Source: an uncultured Angelakisella sp. (GTDB taxonomy: Bacteria > Bacillota > Clostridia > Oscillospirales > Ruminococcaceae). Taken from it: a stretch of 8,722 nt of DNA. The notes under the pieces were generated by a model. It was given only the letters and a program-made list of their open reading frames with translations. It was not told the DNA's origin and made no database searches. Location of the stretch: positions 1 through 8,722 of the forward strand of contig CAJFUT010000290.1 in assembly GCA_904420255.1 (NCBI GenBank), in the 5' to 3' direction. Below are positions 1 to 4,363 of the stretch, piece after piece (position 1 is the stretch's first letter; every line of letters starts with the position of its first letter). Made by a program: the position numbers and the translations under genes.

Positions 1-22
1 GCCGTGGCGGCAGCTCCAAACA
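1..22 (+). repeat. 22-bp direct repeat, copy 1
   Basis: This sequence, from GCCGTGGCGG through AGCTCCAAACA, recurs exactly at 174-195, with 151 bp between the copies. The window begins at its first base, so the repeat may extend further left. Its last ten bases (GCTCCAAACA) are also the inverted form of the tRNA-Gly 3' end plus trailer at 223-232. Confidence 0.85.
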
Positions 23-30
23 GGACAAGC

Positions 31-50
31 GGCTCCAGGCCCTTGCCTGG
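31..50 (-). repeat. inverted near-copy of the tRNA-Pro 3'-trailer sequence
   Basis: Read on the minus strand, this 20-mer is CCAGGCAAGGGCCTGGAGCC. It matches 19 of 20 bases of 521-540, which is the encoded CCA of tRNA-Pro plus the left arm of its terminator. A match of this length within a few hundred bases is not expected by chance. It may be a relic or a repeated tRNA-trailer element. Confidence 0.6.
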
Positions 51-173
51 CGGCATAGCCGGCCATTTGCGACCGGCAGCACCGCCGGCCTCGCAAAAAG
101 GGAGGGGGGCGTGTGCGGGGGGAACCGCAGGTTCCCTACCGCACGTCGAGCGACCGAAGGGAGCGGATAACCC

Positions 174-195
174 GCCGTGGCGGCAGCTCCAAACA
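174..195 (+). repeat. 22-bp direct repeat, copy 2
   Basis: Exact second copy of the repeat at 1-22. Its right end runs straight into the left arm of the tRNA-Gly terminator hairpin. As a result, the terminator palindrome extends into the repeat on one side and into the tRNA acceptor stem on the other. Confidence 0.85.
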
Positions 196-227
196 AAAAA
201 GCACCCCGATGGGGTGCTTTTTTGTTT
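191..227 (-). terminator. rho-independent terminator of tRNA-Gly
   Basis: A perfect inverted repeat (191-207 with 211-227, loop GAT at 208-210) contains a GC-rich core GCACCCC/GGGGTGC. Read on the minus strand, the core is followed by TTTTTTGTTT. It starts immediately after the encoded CCA of tRNA-Gly and ends that transcript. The flanking A-run and T-run pair with each other. Complementarity continues into GCTCC (186-190) and GGAGC (228-232), giving 22 uninterrupted base pairs. The structure is nearly symmetrical and could also stop plus-strand transcription. Confidence 0.9.
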
Positions 228-300
228 GGAGCGGATGACGGGAATCGAACCCGCGTAACCAGCTTGGGAAGCTGGAATTCTGCCATTGAACTACATCCGC
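227..300 (-). tRNA. tRNA-Gly (anticodon CCC)
   Basis: A full 74-nt cloverleaf folds on the minus strand. The acceptor stem is GCGGATG/CATCCGC, the D stem is GTTC/GAAT, and the anticodon stem CCAGC/GCTGG encloses the loop TTCCCAA. The variable loop has four nt and the T arm has the loop TTCGATT. Discriminator U and an encoded CCA end the gene. Anticodon CCC reads the glycine codon GGG. It has its own promoter just upstream and a terminator directly after CCA. It is divergent from tRNA-Pro. Confidence 0.95.
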
Positions 301-316
301 GAAATGCAGCTTTTAT

Positions 317-345
317 ATTATCACCCAAAAAAGGGAAAAAGTCAA
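317..345 (-). promoter_or_regulatory. sigma-A promoter of tRNA-Gly
   Basis: On the minus strand, TTGACT (345-340) is followed after 17 bp by GATAAT (322-317). This places the transcription start near 310, about ten bases before the mature tRNA 5' end at 300. Upstream (349-366) is an A/T palindrome GGAAAAAA-GG-TTTTTTCC, which may act as an A-tract or UP-type element between the two divergent tRNA promoters. Confidence 0.8.
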
Positions 346-405
346 GACGGAAAAAAGGTTTTTTCCCGGGGCACACAACAAATTTTTTTCTGTTGAAAAA
401 AGTGC

Positions 406-434
406 TTGCATTTTATGTCGGGCTGTGCTATTAT
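406..434 (+). promoter_or_regulatory. sigma-A promoter of tRNA-Pro
   Basis: TTGCAT (406-411) is followed after 17 bp by TATTAT (429-434). A perfect TATAAT overlaps it at 432-437 but would need a 20-bp spacer. The predicted start lies just before the mature tRNA at 448. This is also the only convincing plus-strand promoter upstream of the phosphatase gene at 615. Confidence 0.75.
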
Positions 435-447
435 AATGAAGCTGTTT

Positions 448-523
448 CTGGGTGTGGCGCAGTTGGTAGCGCGCTACCTTGGGGTGGTAGAGGCCGGGTG
501 TTCAAGTCACCTCACTCAGACCA
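448..523 (+). tRNA. tRNA-Pro (anticodon GGG)
   Basis: A 76-nt cloverleaf is present. The acceptor stem is CTGGGTG/CACTCAG, the D stem is GCGC/GCGC with loop AGTTGGTA, and the anticodon stem CTACC/GGTAG encloses the loop TTGGGGT. The T arm is GGGTG/CACCT around TTCAAGT. The gene ends with A73 and an encoded CCA. Anticodon GGG reads CCC and CCU. The C1-G72 pair and A73 are the bacterial tRNA-Pro identity features used by prolyl-tRNA synthetase and by ProXp-ala editing enzymes; a likely ProXp-ala gene lies at 3623-4144. Confidence 0.95.
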
Positions 524-525
524 GG

Positions 526-568
526 CAAGGGCTTGGAGCCGTTTCGCGCTCCAGGCCCTTGTGTTTTT
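526..568 (+). terminator. rho-independent terminator of tRNA-Pro
   Basis: A 14-bp stem with one G-T pair (526-539 with 548-561) and an 8-nt loop is followed by TGTTTTT. It begins three bases after the encoded CCA. The right arm GCTCCAGGCCCTTG also occurs at 32-45. Confidence 0.9.
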
Positions 569-614
569 CCCCAGTCACCAACCGAAACAAGCCCCCTGTG
601 AAAGGATGCCTGCC

Positions 615-1085
615 GTGAAAAAAATCCTCTTTGTCTGCCTGGGCAACATCTGCCGCTCCCCCATGGCGGAATTCGTCTTCCGGGACCTGGCCCAAAAGCG
701 GGGCCTGGACGGCCGCTTCCAGGCCGCCTCCGCCGCCACCAGCGCCGAGGAGCTGGGCAACCCGGTCCACCCCGGCACCCGCCGCCGGCTGGCCCGGGAG
801 GGCATCTCCACCCAGGGCAAGCGGGCGGCCCTCCTGACGCCGGAGGATTACGCCAGATATGACCTGCTCATCGGGATGGAGGAGCGGAACCTGGCCGCCA
901 TGAGGCGCATCCTGGGCGGGGACCCGGAGGGGAAGCTCCGGCGGCTGCTGGACTTCTCCCCCCGGCCCCGGGACATCGCCGACCCCTGGTACACCGGGGA
1001 TTTCGACCGCACCTACGACGACGTCCTGGAGGGCTGCCAGGCCCTGCTGGACTCCCTGCTGGCGGAGGAGAAAGCCTCCCTGTAA
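615..1085 (+). CDS. low-molecular-weight protein tyrosine phosphatase
   Basis: Predicted 156-residue cytosolic phosphatase that removes phosphate from phosphotyrosine through a cysteinyl-phosphate intermediate. The N-terminal P-loop CLGNICRSP places the nucleophile at Cys8 and the phosphate-binding Arg at Arg14. The general acid is Asp123 in DPWY. Ile12 in the P-loop is typical of tyrosine phosphatases; the related arginine phosphatase YwlE has Thr there, so pTyr activity is favoured by inference. Length is normal for the family. I chose GTG at 615 because AGGA at 603-606 sits 8 nt upstream and MKKILFVC is the usual start. An in-frame ATG at 606 overlaps that ribosome site. No clear promoter lies between the tRNA-Pro terminator and this gene, so read-through from the tRNA promoter is possible. 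No kinase or capsule gene is nearby to suggest a substrate. Confidence 0.93.
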   Translation: MKKILFVCLGNICRSPMAEFVFRDLAQKRGLDGRFQAASAATSAEELGNPVHPGTRRRLAREGISTQGKRAALLTPEDYARYDLLIGMEERNLAAMRRILGGDPEGKLRRLLDFSPRPRDIADPWYTGDFDRTYDDVLEGCQALLDSLLAEEKASL

Positions 1086-1091
1086 AATCGG

Positions 1092-1126
1092 ATCCCCCCG
1101 GGCCGCCTGCTTCCGGGGGGATTTTT
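1092..1126 (+). terminator. rho-independent terminator after the phosphatase
   Basis: A 10-bp stem ATCCCCCCGG/CCGGGGGGAT (1092-1101 with 1113-1122) with an 11-nt loop is followed by TTTTT. It lies between two convergent genes. Read on the minus strand, the hairpin is followed after four bases by TTTT, so it may weakly serve the small gene at 1132-1338 as well. Confidence 0.85.
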
Positions 1127-1131
1127 CTGCG

Positions 1132-1338
1132 CTATTTTTGTTCCAGAAGCTCCAGGGCCCGCCGATAGAGGGGATCCAGGGAGCAGCCGCAGCCGCCGCA
1201 CTGCCTCTCCGCCTCCCGGATGGCCTCGGACAGGGCGCGGCGGTCCCCCTGCCCCTCCAGCCACCGGCGGGCCGGAAGGGCAATCAGCTCCCAGCCCGAA
1301 GCCTCGAACCGTTCCAGAATGCCTCTCAGCTCCTCCAA
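1132..1338 (-). CDS. small conserved-type hypothetical protein with a Cys cluster
   Basis: Predicted 68-residue soluble protein. I cannot assign a function. It has no signal peptide or membrane segment and looks helical and charged, with one CGGCGC stretch (a CxxCxC pattern at residues 47-52) that could bind a metal. The gene is probably real because a near-consensus minus-strand promoter (1388-1416) faces it, it ends cleanly at a TAG next to the terminator, and its composition is protein-like. The start is TTG at 1338; an in-frame TGA lies just upstream, and AAAGGGG sits 10 nt before the TTG. Convergent with the phosphatase and divergent from the radical SAM operon. The short length and TTG start keep confidence moderate. 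Confidence 0.6.
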   Translation of the reverse strand: MEELRGILERFEASGWELIALPARRWLEGQGDRRALSEAIREAERQCGGCGCSLDPLYRRALELLEQK

Positions 1339-1387
1339 ATCCCCTCAGCCCCTTTCCCGGCCGGGCCTGCCTCCCGGCGCTGAAAAC

Positions 1388-1416
1388 ATTTTAACAGACC
1401 GCCGGGGCAAAAGCAA
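1388..1416 (-). promoter_or_regulatory. sigma-A promoter of the small hypothetical gene
   Basis: On the minus strand, TTGCTT (1416-1411) is followed after exactly 17 bp by TAAAAT (1393-1388). The predicted start is near 1381, about 40 nt before the TTG start codon. It is back-to-back with the promoter of the radical SAM operon, about 25 bp away. Confidence 0.65.
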
Positions 1417-1441
1417 GCCGGGCCCTGGCAGGGATTCCCTC

Positions 1442-1470
1442 TTGACAGTGGGGAGGGGCGGGTGTAAAAT
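1442..1470 (+). promoter_or_regulatory. sigma-A promoter of the radical SAM operon
   Basis: A perfect TTGACA (1442-1447), a 17-bp spacer and TAAAAT (1465-1470) predict a start near 1477. The ATG at 1469 overlaps the -10 box and so cannot be the start codon of this transcript. The predicted start lies inside the LexA-type palindrome at 1474-1493. Confidence 0.8.
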
Positions 1471-1473
1471 GAA

Positions 1474-1493
1474 TAAAGAACAAACGTTCTTTA
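1474..1493 (+). promoter_or_regulatory. LexA (SOS) box over the operon start site
   Basis: TAAAGAACAAACGTTCTTTA is a perfect dyad: 8-bp arms around a 4-nt centre. Its core GAAC-N4-GTTC (1478-1489) matches the known Firmicutes LexA/DinR operator core. It lies 3 bp after the -10 box, on the predicted transcription start, an ideal position for repression. From this I infer that the radical SAM/DUF4130 operon is induced by DNA damage. No LexA gene is in the window. Confidence 0.8.
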
Positions 1494-1513
1494 CTTGGGG
1501 GAGGGACCCGCCT

Positions 1514-2836
1514 GTGGACCTGATGGAAAAGCTGACCATTCTTTCCGACGCCGCCAAATACGACGCCGCCTGCACCTCCAGCGGCAGCAGCCGCACCGCG
1601 CCGCCCGGCGGGATCGGCAACTGCGTATCGGCGGGAATCTGCCACAGCTTCGCCGCCGACGGCCGGTGCATCTCCCTCCTCAAGGTGCTGATGACCAACT
1701 GCTGCGTCTACGACTGCCGCTACTGCGTCAACCGCCGGTCCAACGACGTCCCCCGGGCCGCCTTCACCCCCCGGGAGCTGGCGGACCTGACCATCCAGTT
1801 TTACCGCCGCAACTACATCGAGGGGCTTTTCCTCTCCTCCGGGGTGATGAAGGACCCGGACTACACCTGCGAGCGGATGCTCCGGGTGCTGGAGCTTCTC
1901 CGGGAGGAATACCGCTTCGGCGGGTACATCCATGTCAAGGCCATCCCCGGCGCCAGCAACGACCTGACCCGGCGGCTGGGGCTGCTGGCCGACCGGATCA
2001 GCGTCAACATCGAGATGCCCAGCCAGCGGAGCCTCGGCCTCCTCTGCCCCAACAAAAGCCGCTCCGCCATCCTGGGACCCATGGGGTTCATCCGGGACGG
2101 CATCGCCCAGAACGGCGCCGACCTGGTGCGGTACCGCCACGCCCCCCAGTTCGCCCCGGCGGGGCAGAGCACCCAGATGATCATCGGGGCCACCCCGGAA
2201 AGCGACCTGGCTATCCTGCGGCTCACCCAGGGGCTTTACCGCAAGTACAGCCTCAAGCGGGTCTTTTTTTCCGCCTATGTGCCGGTGGTGGAGGATTCCC
2301 TCCTCCCCGCCGCCGAAACCCGGCCGCCCCTCCTCCGGGAGCACCGGCTCTACCAGGCGGACTGGCTGCTGCGGTTCTACGGCTTTGACGCCGAGGAGCT
2401 GCTGGACGAGGCCCACCCCTCCTTCAACCCCTTCCTGGACCCCAAATGCAACTGGGCCCTGAACCACATGGAGGAGTTCCCGGTGGAGGTGAACCGGGCC
2501 CCCTACGAAACCCTCCTGCGGGTGCCGGGCATCGGGGTCAAAAGCGCCCGGCGGATCCTGACAGCCCGGCGCCACAGCAGCCTGGACTGGCCCCAGCTCC
2601 GGAAGATGGGGGTGGTGCTGAAGCGGGCCCAGTACTTCCTCCTCTGCCGGGGGAAGGCCCCTGAGGGCCTCCGGGCCACCCCCCAGGGAATCTTCCGGGC
2701 CATGATGTCGGAGCGGGAGGCCGCCCTGCTGGACTCCCGGTATTTTTCGGGGGAACAGCTCTCCCTCTTTGCCCCGGAGGGAAGCCTGCTCCCCACCCGA
2801 GAGGATGTGATGGCGTGCTTGACCGGGCAGATGTGA
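1514..2836 (+). CDS. putative DNA repair/modification radical SAM protein (TIGR03916-like)
   Basis: Predicted 440-residue cytosolic iron-sulfur enzyme of unknown reaction. The radical SAM motif CVYDCRYC puts the [4Fe-4S] ligands at Cys64, Cys68 and Cys71. Further cysteines lie at 20, 37, 43 and 52, just before the core. A helix-hairpin-helix DNA-binding segment spans about 327-352 (LLRVPGIGVKSARRI). QLSLF at 415-419 matches the consensus beta-clamp-binding motif. The family is known as 'putative DNA modification/repair radical SAM protein' and is normally paired with the TIGR03915 protein, which is the next gene here. I chose GTG at 1514: GGGGGAGGG lies 8 nt upstream and the N terminus becomes MDLMEKLTILSDAAKYD, typical of the family. 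ATG at 1523 is an alternative. The frame stays open further upstream but runs through the promoter and LexA box. The 3' end overlaps the next gene by 22 nt, so translation is likely coupled. Confidence 0.92.
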   Translation: MDLMEKLTILSDAAKYDAACTSSGSSRTAPPGGIGNCVSAGICHSFAADGRCISLLKVLMTNCCVYDCRYCVNRRSNDVPRAAFTPRELADLTIQFYRRNYIEGLFLSSGVMKDPDYTCERMLRVLELLREEYRFGGYIHVKAIPGASNDLTRRLGLLADRISVNIEMPSQRSLGLLCPNKSRSAILGPMGFIRDGIAQNGADLVRYRHAPQFAPAGQSTQMIIGATPESDLAILRLTQGLYRKYSLKRVFFSAYVPVVEDSLLPAAETRPPLLREHRLYQADWLLRFYGFDAEELLDEAHPSFNPFLDPKCNWALNHMEEFPVEVNRAPYETLLRVPGIGVKSARRILTARRHSSLDWPQLRKMGVVLKRAQYFLLCRGKAPEGLRATPQGIFRAMMSEREAALLDSRYFSGEQLSLFAPEGSLLPTREDVMACLTGQM

Positions 2837-3633
2837 TCTTCCGCTACGACGGCTCCCTGGAGGGGCTGCTCTGCTGCGTCTTTGAAAGCTTCCGCAGCCG
2901 CCGCCTCCCCCTGGACATCTGGGAGGCCCAGGAGCCCCGCCTCTCCCTGGTGCCGGAGTTCACCGTCCCCTCCCGGCGGGAGGAGGCCGCCCGGGTGTGG
3001 CGGAGGCTCCGGCAGCTCTCCCCCGACGCCGCCGCCTGGACCGAAACGGGGTTCCTCTCCGGGGAGGAGGACAAGGCCGCCGCCCTCCACGCCTTCCTCT
3101 GCATGGTCTTCCGCCAGGGACGGGGGACCACCGGCCTGCTGGGGGACCCGGTGGTGGCCAGGGCCTTCCAGCTCCAGCGCCAGGTCCATAACGAAGCCCA
3201 TTGCTTCATCGAGTTCCTCCGGTTCCAGGACTGCCGGGGGGTGCTGGCCGGCCAGATCGAGCCCCAGGCCTTTGTCCTGCCCCTGATGGCCTCCCACTTT
3301 GCCCGGCGCTTCCCGGGGGAGGCCTTCCTCATCCACGACAAGGCCCACGGGGCGGTGCTCCTCCACCAGGCGGGCCGGATGGAAATTCTTCCGGTGGAGG
3401 AGCTGGAGCTGGCTCCCCCCTCCCAGGAGGAGGCCCGGTACCAGGCCCTGTGGCGGCGGTACTACGACACCATCGCCATCCGGGAGCGGCTGAACCCCAA
3501 ATGTCGCCGGACCCACTGCCCCAAGCGTTTCTGGAACCATATGCTGGAGCTGAACCGCCGCGAATTGGGGCCGGGCGGCGCGCAGTCCGTACTGGGAACG
3601 GCGGACGCAAATCCGCCCGGGGTCAGACCCTGA
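2815..3633 (+). CDS. DUF4130 / TIGR03915-like DNA metabolism protein, partner of the radical SAM gene
   Basis: Predicted 272-residue cytosolic protein of the 'probable DNA metabolism protein' family (TIGR03915, DUF4130). Its biochemical activity is unknown. Recognisable blocks are YDGSLEGLL near the N terminus (11-19), FIEFLRFQD (131-139), SHFARRFPGEAFLIHDKAHG (160-179) and the C-terminal YQALWRRYYDTIAIRERLNP (209-228), followed by a Cys-containing CPKRFWNHMLEL. Some relatives are fused to a uracil-DNA glycosylase-like domain; this one is not. GTG at 2815 is preferred because GAGAGGA lies 9 nt upstream; GTG at 2833 is possible but lacks a good site. The last 20 or so residues are Gly/Pro/Ala-rich and look non-conserved, and the stop lies 11 bp inside the convergent deacylase gene. 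It is cotranscribed with the radical SAM gene from the LexA-box promoter. Confidence 0.88.
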   Translation: MLDRADVIFRYDGSLEGLLCCVFESFRSRRLPLDIWEAQEPRLSLVPEFTVPSRREEAARVWRRLRQLSPDAAAWTETGFLSGEEDKAAALHAFLCMVFRQGRGTTGLLGDPVVARAFQLQRQVHNEAHCFIEFLRFQDCRGVLAGQIEPQAFVLPLMASHFARRFPGEAFLIHDKAHGAVLLHQAGRMEILPVEELELAPPSQEEARYQALWRRYYDTIAIRERLNPKCRRTHCPKRFWNHMLELNRRELGPGGAQSVLGTADANPPGVRP

Positions 3634-4144
3634 TCTCCTGGAAGGAGTTGCCGTGGCCCCGGATGATGTCCCGCACCGTTTCCCAGGAAAGGTAGAGGGT
3701 GGCGGTATTGTCGTTGGGGTGGACCCCCAGCAGGGGCTGGTCCCGGAGGTCCCGGTCAAAGAACACCTCCACCTCCCCTTCCCCATCGTTGAGGATGCAG
3801 AGGGGGGATACCGAACCCTGCTCCACCCCCAAATACTTCATCAGCCGCTCGGGGGAGGCGAAGCTCAGCTTGGTGCTGTCCATCTCCGCCGCCAGGCGGC
3901 CCAGGTCGGCGTGCTTGTCCCCCCGCACCGTCACCAGGAAGTGGCGGCGGCCCTTGGCGTCCCGGAGGAACAGGTTCTTGCAGACCCACTCCGGGTGGGA
4001 CAGCCCCAGCTCCATCATCTCCTGGATGGTATGGGCGGCGGGGTGCTCCTCCAGGGTGTAGGGGATCCCCCGCTCCTCCAGCAGCGCCAGCACCCGGCGC
4101 CGGTTCTCCTGCTTCAATTCTTCCCCTGTTTTTGCGGTTTCCAT
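3623..4144 (-). CDS. YbaK/ProXp-ala-type aminoacyl-tRNA deacylase
   Basis: Predicted 173-residue trans-editing enzyme of the YbaK/prolyl-tRNA synthetase-associated family. Members of the PrdX/ProXp-ala branch hydrolyse Ala-tRNA(Pro) made in error by prolyl-tRNA synthetase. Features seen include HPAAHT (34-39), CKNLFLRD with the conserved lysine at 56, FLVTVRGDKHADL (69-81), LGVEQGSVSPL (105-115), NDGEGEVEVFFD (119-130) and GVHPNDNTATL (140-150). The whole domain is present and is free-standing, not fused to ProRS. ATG at 4144 is preceded by GGAGG 7 nt upstream. The stop overlaps the convergent DUF4130 gene by 11 bp, with no terminator visible between them. Substrate is inferred from family; a Cys-tRNA(Pro) or other YbaK-like specificity cannot be excluded. 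Confidence 0.92.
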   Translation of the reverse strand: METAKTGEELKQENRRRVLALLEERGIPYTLEEHPAAHTIQEMMELGLSHPEWVCKNLFLRDAKGRRHFLVTVRGDKHADLGRLAAEMDSTKLSFASPERLMKYLGVEQGSVSPLCILNDGEGEVEVFFDRDLRDQPLLGVHPNDNTATLYLSWETVRDIIRGHGNSFQEIRV

Positions 4145-4200
4145 TTGGCGTCCTCCTTGCTTTCCCGCCCCGAAATGGTCCCGGGGCTTTGCTTTTTTCT

Positions 4201-4229
4201 ATCATACACCAAAACTTCCCCCCTGACCA
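4201..4229 (-). promoter_or_regulatory. possible promoter of the deacylase gene
   Basis: On the minus strand, TATGAT (4206-4201) lies 17 bp after TGGTCA (4229-4224), which matches four of six bases of TTGACA. The predicted start is near 4194, about 50 nt before the ATG. The -35 box is weak and the spacer is G-rich. Confidence 0.5.
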
Positions 4230-4274
4230 GTCCGGCGGGGCGGGCCGCCGGGCTGGAAATTTACAATTTAGCCA

Positions 4275-4302
4275 TTGATTTCCACGGGGAATGGGGTATA
4301 AT
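4275..4302 (+). promoter_or_regulatory. sigma-A promoter of htpG
   Basis: TTGATT (4275-4280), a 16-bp spacer and a perfect TATAAT (4297-4302) predict a start near 4309. This is immediately upstream of the CIRCE operator at 4313-4339, so a repressor bound there would block initiation. Confidence 0.8.
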
Positions 4303-4312
4303 AAAGTTATGA

Positions 4313-4339
4313 TTAGCACTCATTATATAAGAGTGCCAA
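4313..4339 (+). promoter_or_regulatory. CIRCE operator (HrcA binding site)
   Basis: TTAGCACTC-N9-GAGTGCCAA matches the CIRCE consensus TTAGCACTC-N9-GAGTGCTAA at 17 of 18 arm positions, with the standard 9-nt spacer. It lies between the htpG promoter and its ribosome binding site. HrcA, stabilised by GroEL, is known to repress dnaK and groE operons through this element. Here it predicts heat-shock control of htpG by HrcA. Confidence 0.95.
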
Positions 4340-4363
4340 ATTTAACGGACGGAGGTGGGCTTC

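Larger units (their letters stand above)
1..190. other. gene-free, hairpin-rich intergenic region
   Basis: I see no credible gene here; the one open frame runs on into the tRNA-Gly sequence. The region is dense in secondary structure. One hairpin spans 66-97 (7-bp outer stem TTTGCGA/TCGCAAA, 5-bp inner stem, 2-nt bulge, 6-nt loop). A second spans 113-144 (6 bp, a small internal loop, then 7 bp closed by GCA). A third lies at 172-183 (CCGC/GCGG). GGAGC at 160-164 can pair with GCTCC at 186-190 around the third. No hairpin has a T-tract that would make it a terminator. The ends of the region carry a 22-bp direct repeat, listed separately. It may be a family of intergenic repeats or the end of a structured RNA beginning left of the window; I do not recognise it. 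Confidence 0.6.

Noticed and set aside
120..136. Second LexA-like dyad (GGAACC-GCA-GGTTCC)
   Set aside because: The GAAC and GTTC halves are separated by five bases, not four, and no promoter is present. It is part of a longer RNA-type hairpin.
1..195. CRISPR array or integrase attachment site
   Set aside because: There are only two repeat copies 151 bp apart, with no further units and no cas gene. The tRNA-end piece is inverted relative to tRNA-Gly, unlike att duplications, and no integrase is present.
177..1085. Long plus-strand open frame running from the tRNA-Gly region into the phosphatase
   Set aside because: It crosses two tRNA genes, two promoters and a terminator. Only the part from 615 encodes a recognisable protein with a ribosome binding site.
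1391..2575. Minus-strand open frame antisense to the radical SAM gene
   Set aside because: Shadow of a gene with conserved cysteine and HhH motifs on the plus strand. No ribosome site or domain supports it.
2833..2835. GTG as start of the DUF4130 protein
   Set aside because: It would give a family-like N terminus but lacks a good ribosome site. GTG at 2815 has GAGAGGA 9 nt upstream, so it is preferred, though not proven.
3600..3617. Terminator hairpin at the end of the DUF4130 gene
   Set aside because: The 6-bp stem GGCGGA/TCCGCC lies inside the coding sequence and has no T-run on either strand.
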